A DNA stretch of 64,000 nucleotides from an uncultured Allobosea sp. Lineage in GTDB: Bacteria > Pseudomonadota > Alphaproteobacteria > Rhizobiales > Beijerinckiaceae. Each line of letters opens with the position of its first letter. Within the stretch, counting starts at the first letter, position 1. Under the pieces are notes generated by a model. The model did no database searches and was not told the DNA's origin. It saw only the letters and a program-made list of their open reading frames with translations. The position numbers and the translations under genes were made by a program. This document shows, one piece after another, positions 43,319 through 52,701 of this stretch. The stretch spans positions 25,568 to 89,567 of the forward strand of contig NZ_CAMFKW010000017.1 of assembly GCF_945957345.1 (NCBI RefSeq). The letters run 5' to 3'.

Positions 43319-43909
43319 TCAGGGTTGAGTGGCTGCGCCGTACAGGATCGCACCGACCATCGCCCGATAGCGCAGCTTGAGCGTCTCGGGGTCGGTCGGC
43401 GGGAGGCTCTGATTGGTGCCCCGCGCACCGTCGGCGAGCAATTGAGCCAAGGTCTGGGCGTCGAGGCCCGGCCGCAGCTGAAGCGCCTTGAGGGTCTGCA
43501 GTTCCGTGATGAAAGTGGCGAGCTCCGCCTGGAAGGAGATCGCGGAGGCAACCATGAGATCGCGGCAGCGACGGAAAGCCTGGTCGTTGATCTCGACGGC
43601 ATGCGGCGATTTCGCGAGGCGGCGGCGGTTGTCGCCATACCGGACATCCAGCACCGTCGCAAAGATTTCGACGGGATCCTGCGCTCGCTCCAAGCAGGCC
43701 CGACCAGCGGCCAAGCCGGCTTCCACGGCACGGGCATTGGCATCCTCGATGAGGAAGCGGAAAGCCTCTTCCTTCGAGCCGAAATAGTTATAGACGGTCC
43801 GTCGCGTCACATCGATGGCATCGGCCAGCGCGGCCATCGTCAGATACTGATAGCCGTGATCGAGGAACGCGCGTTCCACCCCCGATGCCAATTCGGCGCG
43901 TGTGACCAT
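43319..43909 (-). CDS. TetR/AcrR family transcriptional regulator
   Basis: A 196-residue regulator. The N-terminal DNA-binding domain reads AELASGVERAFLDHGYQYLTMAALADAIDVTRRTVYNYFGSKEEAF, a full TetR motif. The remaining helices form the ligand and dimer domain (MVASAISFQAELATFITELQTLKAL). ATG 43909 was chosen because GGAAGG lies just upstream. A start at 44023 would add 38 residues with no matching family sequence. Targets and ligand are unknown; it is not in an obvious operon. The upstream 43910-44299 region contains no gene I can support. Confidence 0.85.
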   Translation of the reverse strand: MVTRAELASGVERAFLDHGYQYLTMAALADAIDVTRRTVYNYFGSKEEAFRFLIEDANARAVEAGLAAGRACLERAQDPVEIFATVLDVRYGDNRRRLAKSPHAVEINDQAFRRCRDLMVASAISFQAELATFITELQTLKALQLRPGLDAQTLAQLLADGARGTNQSLPPTDPETLKLRYRAMVGAILYGAATQP

Positions 43910-44299
43910 CTGACCTTCCAGGCAGCGCGCAGCGGCCTCATAAAAACGATTCTGGTGCCCGTCGACCTTCGTTCTTGCCCGGCAGAACCCCGTAGCGCAA
44001 TCACTCTCTGTCGCCGATCGCATCGTTATGATCAGGTCAGCCACAGAAAGAGCGGGACGACCCGGAAAGTCTTCGCAGATCTTCGTTGCGGCGCGCTTCT
44101 GCGCCCGGTCGAGGGCCGGTCGGTCACCGCGAATATCCGCTGGAGACGGCAAGCATCGAAGCGCTCGCGAGCGTGCAAGCAAAAGCCGAAACTCGGCGCT
44201 TCGCGATGGACCAGGGGATGATCACTTCCGCAGCCGGCTCGGGTGCCGAGCCGGACCGAGCCGCCGATGATCGCGGTCAGCTGCTGCGAGGCACAAGGG

Positions 44300-44328
44300 C
44301 CTGTCACACGCGAGGGGCGCGTGACAGG
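44300..44328 (-). terminator. Hairpin downstream of the PPK2 gene
   Basis: CCTGTCAC and GTGACAGG form a perfect 8-bp stem about 10 bases after the PPK2 stop, with further GCG/CGC pairing inside the loop. Only a weak T-rich tail follows on the minus strand. Confidence 0.5.
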
Positions 44329-44337
44329 ATGAAGCCT

Positions 44338-45249
44338 TCAATAGCGCTCGGGAACATACATCTCGGGCGGAACGGGATGGCGCAGATAGTCAGGGTTGCG
44401 CACGCGGGCAGGCAGCACGATTTCCGGCTTGGGCACGTCCTCGTAGGGAATCTGCGCCAGCAGATGTGAGATCATGTTGAGGCGTGCCCGCTTCTTGTCG
44501 ACTGCCTGCACCACCGACCATGGCGCATGTTCGGTATGGGTGCGCTCCAGCATGTCCTCCTTGGCGCGGGTGTAGTCTTCCCAGTGGACGCGGCTTTCCA
44601 GATCCATGGGCGAGAGCTTCCACTGCTTTAGCGGATCCTCGATGCGCATGCGGAAGCGGAATTCCTGCTCCTCGTCGGTGATCGAGAACCAGTATTTGAT
44701 CAGGATGATGCCCGAACGCACGAGCATGTGCTCGAAATCCGGAACCGAGCGGAAGAACTCCTCCAGCTCGTCCGGTGTGCAGAAGCCCATCACCCGCTCG
44801 ACGCCGGCGCGATTGTACCAGGAGCGGTCGAACAGGACCATTTCGCCGGCCGTCGGCAGGTACGGGACATAGCGCTGGAAATACCATTGGTTGCGCTCGC
44901 GCTCCGTCGGGGCGGGCAGGGCGACGACGCGGCAGACGCGCGGGTTGAGCCGCTGCGTCACGCGCTTGATGGCGCCGCCCTTGCCGGCGGAATCGCGGCC
45001 CTCGAACAGCACGACGACCTTGAGCTTCTTGTACTGGACCCAGTCCTGTAACCGGACGAGCTCATGCTGCAGGCGGAAGAGCTCGCGGAAATAGATCTTC
45101 CGGTCGAGCATCTTGCCGGCCTGCCCCTCCAGCCCTTCCGCGACCAGGTCGTCGAGTCGGTCGTCTTCAAGCTGAAGCTCCAGCTCCTCGTCGAAGCTGT
45201 CGATGATCTCGTCTTTGATGCGGTCCATATTGATGGGGGACATGTTCAC
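44338..45249 (-). CDS. ppk2: Polyphosphate kinase 2
   Basis: A 303-residue PPK2 family phosphotransferase. It has Walker A VVLFEGRDSAGKGGAIKR near residue 84, the lid-region NQWYFQRYVPYLPTAGEMV and Walker B LFDRSWYNRAGVERVMGF, plus the family motif YWFSITDEEQEFRF. One PPK2 domain and this length fit the class that phosphorylates nucleoside diphosphates with polyphosphate, or the reverse. The acidic N-terminal 40 residues are common in alphaproteobacterial members. It stands alone; the upstream 45250-45804 stretch holds no gene I can support. Confidence 0.94.
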   Translation of the reverse strand: MNMSPINMDRIKDEIIDSFDEELELQLEDDRLDDLVAEGLEGQAGKMLDRKIYFRELFRLQHELVRLQDWVQYKKLKVVVLFEGRDSAGKGGAIKRVTQRLNPRVCRVVALPAPTERERNQWYFQRYVPYLPTAGEMVLFDRSWYNRAGVERVMGFCTPDELEEFFRSVPDFEHMLVRSGIILIKYWFSITDEEQEFRFRMRIEDPLKQWKLSPMDLESRVHWEDYTRAKEDMLERTHTEHAPWSVVQAVDKKRARLNMISHLLAQIPYEDVPKPEIVLPARVRNPDYLRHPVPPEMYVPERY

Positions 45250-45804
45250 ACTCGATACAGGGCGGATGGTTTCAGGGACGGAAGGCGGTCATTCAGGCGA
45301 AGGCGTCGCCGCATCTGCATCGCGGTCCGATGCGCGCGCATTCCGTGCTGCAGGCGACCGCTTCCTTGACTGCGTTCACATCCATGGCCGCCTCGTCGTC
45401 GCGCGCAGGCCGCCGTACCGCTGTCCGCAGCCGGAGCCGAATGGGCCGGACTATTGGCGGCTCAAATGACGGAACGATGAAGGGACGATGCTACAACGAC
45501 GAAGACCCCGTGATGGTTGCGCCTTCGGCATCGGGGCGTCACTGCCCTGCGAATGGCCGTCTCGCCGCCCCGGGAACGAGAACGATTTCGAGAAACTCGC
45601 CAAGCCGGCGGCGCGAGGGCTCCCGACCCGACTGCGCTTGCCGGTCTCCGGGATCGCTACGACATCGATCGACTCTCGACGCCGACATCCGGGATATGGA
45701 TCAGGCTTTGGGCGCCAGCGCCGAACATCGAGGCCATGCCCAGCGGCGGACATCATGTCTCGTTCGAAGGAGCCGGTGGCATTATGGCTCCATCGGCACG
45801 CGAT

Positions 45805-46143
45805 CTAGCCGGCGGCGCGCTCCGGAATCGGAATGTCGATCAACGGCGCATAATGCTGGCTCCCGAACAGGTCGCCGTCACCGAGTGTGCCGCTGCCGCT
45901 CTCGCGGGCGATGGTGAACTTGATGGCGAAGGCCGGGTCGAACTCGACATGGTCGGTCAGCCTTTCGCGCTCGATGCCGAAGACACTGCAGACCGCGTCG
46001 GGCGAGAGAGCGCCGCTCGCCCTGACATGGTCGTAGCTTGCGCGGTCGGGGAAGATCACGTCGAAGGTGATGTGGTCGACGCCGGCATTCTTGCTGCGGA
46101 TCGTCTTGGCGATCGCGGAGAGGGGGCGGCTCGCGGGGCTCAT
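45805..46143 (-). CDS. DUF4387 domain-containing protein
   Basis: A 112-residue protein that matches DUF4387 over its whole length: AKTIRSKNAGVDHITFDVIF, VFGIERERLTDHVEFDPAFAIKFTI and GSGTLGDGDLFGSQHYAPLIDIPIP. The family almost always follows a DUF1446/AtuA gene, as here (1 bp between stop and ATG). It is probably a small subunit or partner of that protein, with a role in carboxylate metabolism. No signal peptide. It is the last gene of the ABC importer operon. Confidence 0.9.
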   Translation of the reverse strand: MSPASRPLSAIAKTIRSKNAGVDHITFDVIFPDRASYDHVRASGALSPDAVCSVFGIERERLTDHVEFDPAFAIKFTIARESGSGTLGDGDLFGSQHYAPLIDIPIPERAAG

Positions 46144-46144
46144 G

Positions 46145-47527
46145 TCAGACTCCGGCTTCGGTCATGTGGACCCGGAACGGCTCCATCGGGTCGTCGATCG
46201 GCATGGTGTGATTCAGCGTCCAGCGATAGGCGGGGCTCGCCGGCATCACCTCGTCGAGCAAGAAGGCGACGCCGCCGGCCGTGCCCTTCACGTCGGGCAG
46301 CCGTGCATAGAACATCTGGCGCGTGCCCATGATGCAGATCTCCTCGGCCAGCTCGCGGGTCGGCGCGACGGCCTGGACGACGACGCAGAGCTCGTGGCCG
46401 GGCTTGTCGCGCAGCGGCTCCAGCATGCCCATGACGCCGTCGCGCCCGTAGACGTTGTAGGAGAGCTGGTAACCCTCGCTGCCGAAGCGCTCCTGCACCA
46501 TCCGGCGCGCCCAGGCGATGACCTCGTCGACGCGCGCGACCGTATAGGGATCGCGGATGCCAACCAGCCCGACATAGCGCTCGCCGACCTTGCCGGAGCC
46601 TTCCAGCTTGACCCTGAGATCGGAGGCCGGGACGTAGCGCGGGCCGGTCACGCGCGTCGTGCGCTCGTCGAGCTGCTCGTAGACGCAGTCGCGCATGTCG
46701 ATATGGCCGCCGACGAAGTGCTCGTAATAGGGGTTGGCCCGCTCATACATGGCGTGGCCGGCGACCGAAGCGACGGTGCAGCGCTGCTCCGGCAGCATCG
46801 CCGTGACGCGGACATCGTCCATGGTGATCTCGCCGAGGATCGATTCCTTGCCGCCATAGGGCTCGGCGCAGAAGGAGGCGCACTCCATCACCTTGCCGAA
46901 GTAATAGGCCAGCGCCTCGGGATAGCCCTTGCGGATCGCGGGGGCGGCGAAAATGGCGCAGTCGCTGGAGCGGCCGCCGATGATGACGTCGGCGCCCATG
47001 TCCATCAGCCTGATGTAGGGGTGCACGCCGGCGACGGCGACGATGCGGTCGGTGGCGTCGAGCTCGGCCGGCGTCAGGTCGGTACGGCCGGGCAGGCCGG
47101 CGATGGTGCTGCCGGCCGCCATCTTGGCGCGCACGGTCTCCTTGGAAACCTCCGAATAGAAATAGCCCAGCTTGAAGCGCGGCAGCTCGTGCTCGCGCGC
47201 GATATCCTGGACCAGCTCGACGAAGCGATCGACGCGGCTGTCCGTACCGGTGTCGCCGGCCGAGCCGATGATCACCGGCAGGCCGCGCGGCCGGGCGCCG
47301 AGCAGCATCATCTCGACATCGTGGCGCTGCCAGGCGAGCGGGCTCGCCGTGCCGTCCATGCCGAGCGGCACCGGGCCGATGTCGCAGGAGCCGGAATCGC
47401 AGGCGACGATGTCGGGCGAGGCTTCGATGCCGTGGTCGAAGGAGCCGCGACGGCTCGGCGCGAAGCCGAGATGGCCGTTCGGGCAGAGGATCCTGAGACC
47501 CCGATTGGGAAGGGTTGCGGTTTTCAT
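46145..47527 (-). CDS. AtuA-like acyclic terpene utilisation family protein (DUF1446)
   Basis: A 460-residue cytosolic protein of the DUF1446/AtuA family. Landmarks are FDVVACDSGSCDIGP-like DIVACDSGSCDIGPVPLG near residue 35, VIIGSAGDTGTDSRV, VHPYIRLMDMGADVIIGGRSSDCAIFAAP and AEPYGGKESILGEI. The name comes from AtuA in terpenoid degradation, but many members sit with organic-acid transporters. Here the gene lies between an ABC importer and DUF4387, so a role in converting the imported compound is inferred. ATG 47527 is used; the upstream extension overlaps the ATPase gene. Confidence 0.85.
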   Translation of the reverse strand: MKTATLPNRGLRILCPNGHLGFAPSRRGSFDHGIEASPDIVACDSGSCDIGPVPLGMDGTASPLAWQRHDVEMMLLGARPRGLPVIIGSAGDTGTDSRVDRFVELVQDIAREHELPRFKLGYFYSEVSKETVRAKMAAGSTIAGLPGRTDLTPAELDATDRIVAVAGVHPYIRLMDMGADVIIGGRSSDCAIFAAPAIRKGYPEALAYYFGKVMECASFCAEPYGGKESILGEITMDDVRVTAMLPEQRCTVASVAGHAMYERANPYYEHFVGGHIDMRDCVYEQLDERTTRVTGPRYVPASDLRVKLEGSGKVGERYVGLVGIRDPYTVARVDEVIAWARRMVQERFGSEGYQLSYNVYGRDGVMGMLEPLRDKPGHELCVVVQAVAPTRELAEEICIMGTRQMFYARLPDVKGTAGGVAFLLDEVMPASPAYRWTLNHTMPIDDPMEPFRVHMTEAGV

Positions 47528-47535
47528 GGCGTGTC

Positions 47536-48609
47536 TCACTTGCGCAGGATCAGGCAGTCTTCGGGCGCCACGCGCCAGAACAGGGTTTTGCCCTCCTCGA
47601 GGCCCGGCCGAGGGCGGACATGGGCGCACAGCCCCACCGGGCCGGATCTGAGGAAGACGTGCTGGACGTCGCCGACGAAGAGCGAGCGCGTGACGATGCC
47701 GCTGCCGCCCTGTCCGGCACCGGGCTGGTCGTCGAGGCGGACATCGCCGGGCCGGAAGGCGATGGCGGGCGCATCAGGCGGGGCTTCCGGCGCGACATCG
47801 CGGCCGCGCAGCACGGTTCCGTCTTCGAGGCGGACCTCGTCGCCGCCGTTCGCCAGCGCACAGGGGACGATATTGCGGACGCCCAGAAACTCGGCGACGA
47901 AGCGGGTACGCGGGTTGCGATAGATCTCCTGCGGCCGGCCAGCCTGCTCGATCCGCCCGCCGCGCATCACCACCACGAAATCGGAGAGCGAGAACGCCTC
48001 CTCCTGGTCATGGGTGACGTAGAGCGCGGTGAACCCGAGCCGCTTGCGCAAATCGGCGAGCTCGTCGCGCATCTGCAGGCGCAGTTGCGCATCCAGATTG
48101 GACAACGGCTCGTCGAGCAGCACGAGCTTGGTGCCGAACGCGACGGCGCGTGCCAGCGCCACCCGCTGCTGCTGCCCACCGGAGAGCATGGTCGCGGGCC
48201 GGTCGGCGAAGCGGGCGAGATCGACCAGCTCCAGCGCCTTGTCGACGGTCGGCTTGAGCTCGGCGGTCGGACGCCCGCGAACCCGGAAGGGAAAGGCGAT
48301 ATTCTCGAAGACCGTCATATGCGGCCAGATGGCGTATGACTGGAACACCATCGACAGGTTGCGCTTCTCCGGCGGGGCATCGATGCCGGCGCCGCCGTCG
48401 AAGGCCGGCTTGCCGTCGATCAGGATGCGCCCGTCGCGCGGCCGTTCCAGCCCGGCGACGGCACGTAGCGTCGTGGTCTTGCCGCAGCCTGAGGGTCCGA
48501 GCAGCGTCACCTGCTCGCCGGCGGCGATGCCGAAGCTCACCTTGTCGACTGCGCGCACCTCGCCATAGGCGATGACGAGATCCTCGACGCTGACGAATGC
48601 AGGGCTCAC
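47536..48609 (-). CDS. ABC importer ATP-binding protein (FbpC/PotA type)
   Basis: A 357-residue ATPase. Walker A is GPSGCGKTTTLR, the Q-loop MVFQSYAIWPHMTV, the signature LSGGQQQRVALARAVA and Walker B LVLLDEPLSNLD. A C-terminal TOBE-like domain (AIAFRPGDVRL, HVFLRSGPVGL) marks the iron/polyamine/sulfate importer branch. GTG at 48609 overlaps the permease stop by GTGA and gives the normal N-terminus VSVEDLVIAYGEV. The long upstream continuation of the frame is antisense-like and not coding. Confidence 0.93.
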   Translation of the reverse strand: MSPAFVSVEDLVIAYGEVRAVDKVSFGIAAGEQVTLLGPSGCGKTTTLRAVAGLERPRDGRILIDGKPAFDGGAGIDAPPEKRNLSMVFQSYAIWPHMTVFENIAFPFRVRGRPTAELKPTVDKALELVDLARFADRPATMLSGGQQQRVALARAVAFGTKLVLLDEPLSNLDAQLRLQMRDELADLRKRLGFTALYVTHDQEEAFSLSDFVVVMRGGRIEQAGRPQEIYRNPRTRFVAEFLGVRNIVPCALANGGDEVRLEDGTVLRGRDVAPEAPPDAPAIAFRPGDVRLDDQPGAGQGGSGIVTRSLFVGDVQHVFLRSGPVGLCAHVRPRPGLEEGKTLFWRVAPEDCLILRK

Positions 48610-50300
48610 GCGGCGACCGCCTTTTGACGAAGCCGCGCCACGACGGCGAGGGCGGCGAAGGTGACGAAGAGCTGCATGACGCTGAGGGCGGCGAGCGCGT
48701 TGACGTTGCCGGCCTCCCAGAGGTCGAAGACAGCAACGGAAAGCACGGTGCTCGGCGCCGTGTAGAGCAGGATCGAGGAGGAGATTTCCTGCAGCGACAG
48801 GATGAAGAGCAGCGTCCAGGTCGCGACCAGCGTCGGCCGGGTCAGCGGCAGGACGATGCGCCTGAGGGTGCCGAGCAGGCTGGCGCCGGAGACCCGCGCT
48901 GCGTCCTCCAGTTCGGGATGGAGCTGGCGGACCGCGCTCGACAGCGCACGCAGGCCGAAGGGCAGGTAATGCGTGACGTAAGCCAGCAGCAGGATGCCGA
49001 TCGTGCCGTAGATCGGCAGCCAGTGCAGGCCGACATAGCTCCAGAGCAGACCGAGCGCGAGCACGATCGGCGGGATCGCCAGCGGCATCATGCCGACCTG
49101 GTCGAGGAAGCGCGCCGCCGCGCCGCGCGAGCGCACGATCACCCAGGCCATGGCGAGGCCGAGCGCGCAGATGATCGTCGCCGTGAGCAGGCCGAGGACG
49201 AGGCTGTTGCGCGCCGCCAGCAGCGTCTTGGGGTAGGTGAACAGCACATAGGCGAAATGGCGCAGGTCGAAGCTCATCAGCTTCGGATCGACGGTGATGA
49301 AGTTCACCAGCGCGGCCCAGCACAAAGTGGCGACCGGCAGCACGACCGCGGCGAGCACATAAAGCACCACGATTCCGAGCAGCACCGGCCGCCAGGGGCC
49401 GACCTGCACGATGCGCGGGCGAAAGGCCTTGCCGGTGATGGTGACATAGGAGCGGCGCTTCAGGATCGCCGCCTGCAGGGCGACGAGGGCCGCGGTGACG
49501 ACGAGCAGGAGCAGGCCCCAGCCGGCCGCCTGCGAGACGCGCGGCGGGTAGCTGTTGAGCAGCCGATAGATCTCGGTCCCCGCGACATAGAAGCTGGCGG
49601 GCATGCCGAGTACGGCGGGAACGCTGAACAGCCCGAGCGACTGGACGAAGACGAGGAGCGCACTGCCCAGCAGCGCCGGCAGGGCGAGCGGCACCGTCAC
49701 GCGCCGGAAGGCGGCGGTGATCGAGGCACCATGCACCCGGGCGCTTTCTTCCAGCGCCGGGTCCATGCCGCGCAGCGCGCCGGAGATCAGCAGGAACGGC
49801 AGCGGGGCATAAGCCAGCGCCGCGACGGTGACGACGCCGCCGGCCGAGTGCAGGTTGACCAATGGCCCGGAGAGGCCGAGCCCGCTTTGCGCCAGCAGAT
49901 TGATCAGCCCGCCGCGCGGCGAACCGAGCCAGGACCAGGCGACCGCGGTCAGCAGCGGCGTGATGTAGAGGGGCAGCAGCACGAGCTGCTCCAGCCCGGC
50001 GCGCCAGGGCGTGTCGGTCCGCACCAGGATGATCGCGAGGATTCCGCCCAAGCCCGTGGCGAGGATCGTCGTGCCGAGGCCGACCGTCAGCGTGTTGCCG
50101 AGCACACGGCTCGAGGCGAGCACATCGCTAAGCGCCGTGACGGTGAAGCCGTCCTCGTCACCAAAGGCACCGATGACGACCGCAACGAGCGGCACCAGCA
50201 CCATGAGGGCGACGATCGCCGAAAGAGAGACGGCAAGCAGCCGCTCTTGCCCGGCGCCGCGTCTGACGCGGCCGGCCTTCTGTGACGGACGTACGGACAA
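48606..50300 (-). CDS. ABC importer permease, fused double-domain (FbpB type)
   Basis: A 564-residue inner-membrane protein with about 12 membrane segments in two halves, each with an EAA-like loop: EESARVHGASITAAFRRVTVPLALP in the first and EDAARVSGASLLGTLRRIVLPLTRP in the second. This fused layout is typical of Fe3+/thiamine/2-aminoethylphosphonate importers. It starts 3 bp after the binding-protein gene and overlaps the ATPase gene. The substrate is not evident from the sequence. Confidence 0.93.
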   Translation of the reverse strand: MSVRPSQKAGRVRRGAGQERLLAVSLSAIVALMVLVPLVAVVIGAFGDEDGFTVTALSDVLASSRVLGNTLTVGLGTTILATGLGGILAIILVRTDTPWRAGLEQLVLLPLYITPLLTAVAWSWLGSPRGGLINLLAQSGLGLSGPLVNLHSAGGVVTVAALAYAPLPFLLISGALRGMDPALEESARVHGASITAAFRRVTVPLALPALLGSALLVFVQSLGLFSVPAVLGMPASFYVAGTEIYRLLNSYPPRVSQAAGWGLLLLVVTAALVALQAAILKRRSYVTITGKAFRPRIVQVGPWRPVLLGIVVLYVLAAVVLPVATLCWAALVNFITVDPKLMSFDLRHFAYVLFTYPKTLLAARNSLVLGLLTATIICALGLAMAWVIVRSRGAAARFLDQVGMMPLAIPPIVLALGLLWSYVGLHWLPIYGTIGILLLAYVTHYLPFGLRALSSAVRQLHPELEDAARVSGASLLGTLRRIVLPLTRPTLVATWTLLFILSLQEISSSILLYTAPSTVLSVAVFDLWEAGNVNALAALSVMQLFVTFAALAVVARLRQKAVAA

Positions 50301-50303
50301 GGT

Positions 50304-51347
50304 TCAGGCCTTGAAATAGCGGTCGAATGTTTCCGGGAAGCGGCGGGAGGCGCGCTCGTAGTCCTGCAGGTCCTGCGGCAACATCGGCTTCGTCTGGTCC
50401 AGCGGCATCTGCCCGGCGGGCGGGGCAACGCCGCGCCGCATCGAATAGACCTTGAAGATCTCGGTGTTGAGCAGGGTCTGCCCCTCAGCGGAGAGGGTGA
50501 AGTCGACCAGCAGGCGCGCGGCGTTCGGGTTCGGCGCATCCTTGAAGATCGCGACCGGGGCGGTGGCGAGCGGCATGCCCTCGCTGGGATAGACCCCGAC
50601 GATGCCGGCCTTGACCGCATCGGGATCGAAGGCGCGGAAATGATCCACGGTGGCGCCGACCAGCGCCTCGCCCCGCACCAGCATGTCGATGAGTTGGGCC
50701 GCGGTGGAGACGATGACGGGCTCCTGCTGACCCCAGCGCCGCATGAAATCGGCGCCGAGCCGCTTCTCCAGCAGATACATCTGGTTGAAGCTCGTGCCTG
50801 CCGCGGAATCCTGGATGACGAGCTTGCGGCCCTTGAATTCCGGGCTCAGCATATCGGCCCAGGCCTTGGGCGCCTTCTCCGACGGGAGAATATTGCGATT
50901 ATAGGCCATGATGACGCCGACGATCCGCGCGATCGCCCATTGGTCGCGGTCGGAGGCTTCCGGCGGATAAGCATCGAGCTCCGGCGAGCGATAGCCTAGC
51001 AATTGTCCGCGCTGCGACATCGCCAGATAGGGCGCGAGATTGGCGACATGCAGCACGTCGAAGGTCAGTGCGCGTGCCTTCAGCTCGGCATCGACCCGCG
51101 CCAGCACGCGCCCGGCCGGCGCCGAATAGAGGCCCGTCGTCGCATCGATGAAGGGATAGCGCGCCGTGAAGGCCTGGATGAACTGCGGAAAATTGGGTGC
51201 GGAGGCCGAGTTCGCGAAATTGACCCGGCCCTCCCGCTTCGCGCCTTCGATGACGGCATTCCGCTCCTGGGCGGACAGACGCGCCGGCAAGCCTGAGGCC
51301 GCGAGCGAAAGCATTGTCAGGATTTGACGTCGTTTCAGTCGAGCCAC
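50304..51347 (-). CDS. Periplasmic binding protein of the ABC importer
   Basis: A 347-residue extracellular solute-binding protein of the iron/phosphonate type. The signal LKRRQILTMLSLAASGLPARLSA contains a twin-arginine pair. Then come GRVNFANSASAPNFPQFIQAFTARYPFI, DVLHVANLAPYLAMSQRGQLLGY and WADMLSPEFKGRKLVIQDSAAGTSFN. It heads the operon importer-AtuA-DUF4387, so it probably binds the carboxylate or other small compound that those enzymes process, not iron. The AT-rich 51348-51457 region probably contains its promoter; the LysR gene lies upstream on the same strand. Confidence 0.9.
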   Translation of the reverse strand: MARLKRRQILTMLSLAASGLPARLSAQERNAVIEGAKREGRVNFANSASAPNFPQFIQAFTARYPFIDATTGLYSAPAGRVLARVDAELKARALTFDVLHVANLAPYLAMSQRGQLLGYRSPELDAYPPEASDRDQWAIARIVGVIMAYNRNILPSEKAPKAWADMLSPEFKGRKLVIQDSAAGTSFNQMYLLEKRLGADFMRRWGQQEPVIVSTAAQLIDMLVRGEALVGATVDHFRAFDPDAVKAGIVGVYPSEGMPLATAPVAIFKDAPNPNAARLLVDFTLSAEGQTLLNTEIFKVYSMRRGVAPPAGQMPLDQTKPMLPQDLQDYERASRRFPETFDRYFKA

Positions 51348-51457
51348 GGCAGCACCTCGTCGATCAGCGGGCGAGAGCAGTCTGTCACAGTTCGAAGACT
51401 AGTCAACAATACTTTTCAGAAAATTCAATAAATGATCCAATTGATAGATTAATATTT

Positions 51458-52429
51458 TCAATCATCGATCACCTTTTCTGGCGCCATCGATGGTTCCACA
51501 GCCTCCGTCTCAGCTTGTCCCGCAGCGGCGTAATACATGTTGAGATCGCCTTTCTGGGCGATGAAGCTGGCGGCCGCATCGATGACCACGCGCATCGGCA
51601 AGGGCGGCGGCGTGGTCGCGCAGGCGAGTGAATAGGACAGGTTCGGAGCTGGCTGTGCCGTTTCGATCCGCACGACATGGCCGGCCGCGAGATCCTGCTC
51701 GGCGGCTGATTGCGAGACCAGCGCAACGCCGATTCCGGCCCGGGCGAGATGCAGGCGTACCGGCAGATGCGAAGCGCTGTGGTTGCGGTGCGGCTCGGCG
51801 CCGTCCTGCCGGAACCAGTCCAGCATCAGCGTATGCAGCAGCGTCCCCGGCCGGTCGGAGATGATCGGCCATGCCGCCAGCTCGCGCGCGGTGAGGGGGC
51901 GCATCGGCAGATTGAGCCGCGGATGGGCGACCCAGACATTGGAGACCGCTCCGACCGGGACGCTGAACAGCCGGCTGCCATCGAGCGGACCGGCGACGAC
52001 GGCGACATCGAGCTGGCCGCGCTCCAGCCCGGCGCGCAGCGTCTCGCTCGAATCGACGGCCACCTCTAGCACGAGGCCGGGATGGGAGCGCGCGATGCGG
52101 TCGACCAAGCTCGGCAGCCAGGTCATGGCATGGATGCTGGTCGCCCCGAAGCGGACCCGGCCCGAAATCGCGTCGCGCGTCCCGATGCGCTGCTGGACCT
52201 CGGATGCTAGCGCGACGAACTGGGCCGCATAGGGCAGAAGCTCCTGTCCCTTCGGTGTCAGGACGACGCCGCGGCCGACGCGCTCGAACAAGGGCAGGCC
52301 GAGACCTTCCTCCGCTTCCCTGACGCGCGCGGAGATCGCAGCCTGGGACACGCCGAGCTGACGCGCGGCAGCGTGGAAGCTGCCGAGACGGCCGATCCAG
52401 TAGAAGGCTTCGTAATGCTTCAGATTCAT
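51458..52429 (-). CDS. LysR family transcriptional regulator
   Basis: A 323-residue LysR regulator. Its N-terminal winged helix is HYEAFYWIGRLGSFHAAARQLGVSQAAISARVREAEEGLGLPLFER. A substrate-binding domain follows from about residue 90 (VRFGATSIHAMTWLPSLVDRIARSHPGLVLEVAVDSSETLRAGLERGQLDVAVV). ATG 52429 gives the canonical N-terminus. It is immediately upstream of the importer operon in the same direction and probably regulates it in response to the imported compound. Confidence 0.93.
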   Translation of the reverse strand: MNLKHYEAFYWIGRLGSFHAAARQLGVSQAAISARVREAEEGLGLPLFERVGRGVVLTPKGQELLPYAAQFVALASEVQQRIGTRDAISGRVRFGATSIHAMTWLPSLVDRIARSHPGLVLEVAVDSSETLRAGLERGQLDVAVVAGPLDGSRLFSVPVGAVSNVWVAHPRLNLPMRPLTARELAAWPIISDRPGTLLHTLMLDWFRQDGAEPHRNHSASHLPVRLHLARAGIGVALVSQSAAEQDLAAGHVVRIETAQPAPNLSYSLACATTPPPLPMRVVIDAAASFIAQKGDLNMYYAAAGQAETEAVEPSMAPEKVIDD

Positions 52430-52701
52430 CGCAAGCTCGCGGATCGACACTGCCGGAAGCGTGTCCTTGCGTATCAGTGCAAGGGGATGATGCTCGGGGC
52501 AATCCCGCCTGGTCCTCGGCCGCTCCGCGGGTTTCGCGCAATCGGATCGCTGCCAGGCTGATCTTTCCATCTTGCAAGGGCTCGCGCCGTCCGTCACAGA
52601 GGCGTGTCCTGTCGTTGGGACACCCGAGTCGCGATCGCTCGGTCACGATCGACATCGTATTCGCGCAGCTTTGCCGAGTGTGGAAATCCAAGGGGGAAAG
52701 C

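Noticed and set aside
45250..45804. Short frames between the PPK2 and DUF4387 genes on either strand
   Set aside because: Arg/Ser/Pro-rich in all frames with no motif; treated as non-coding.
47536..49323. A 595-residue version of the importer ATPase
   Set aside because: The first 238 codons are antisense-like and overlap the permease gene. The GTG at 48609 gives a normal family N-terminus and a 4-bp overlap.
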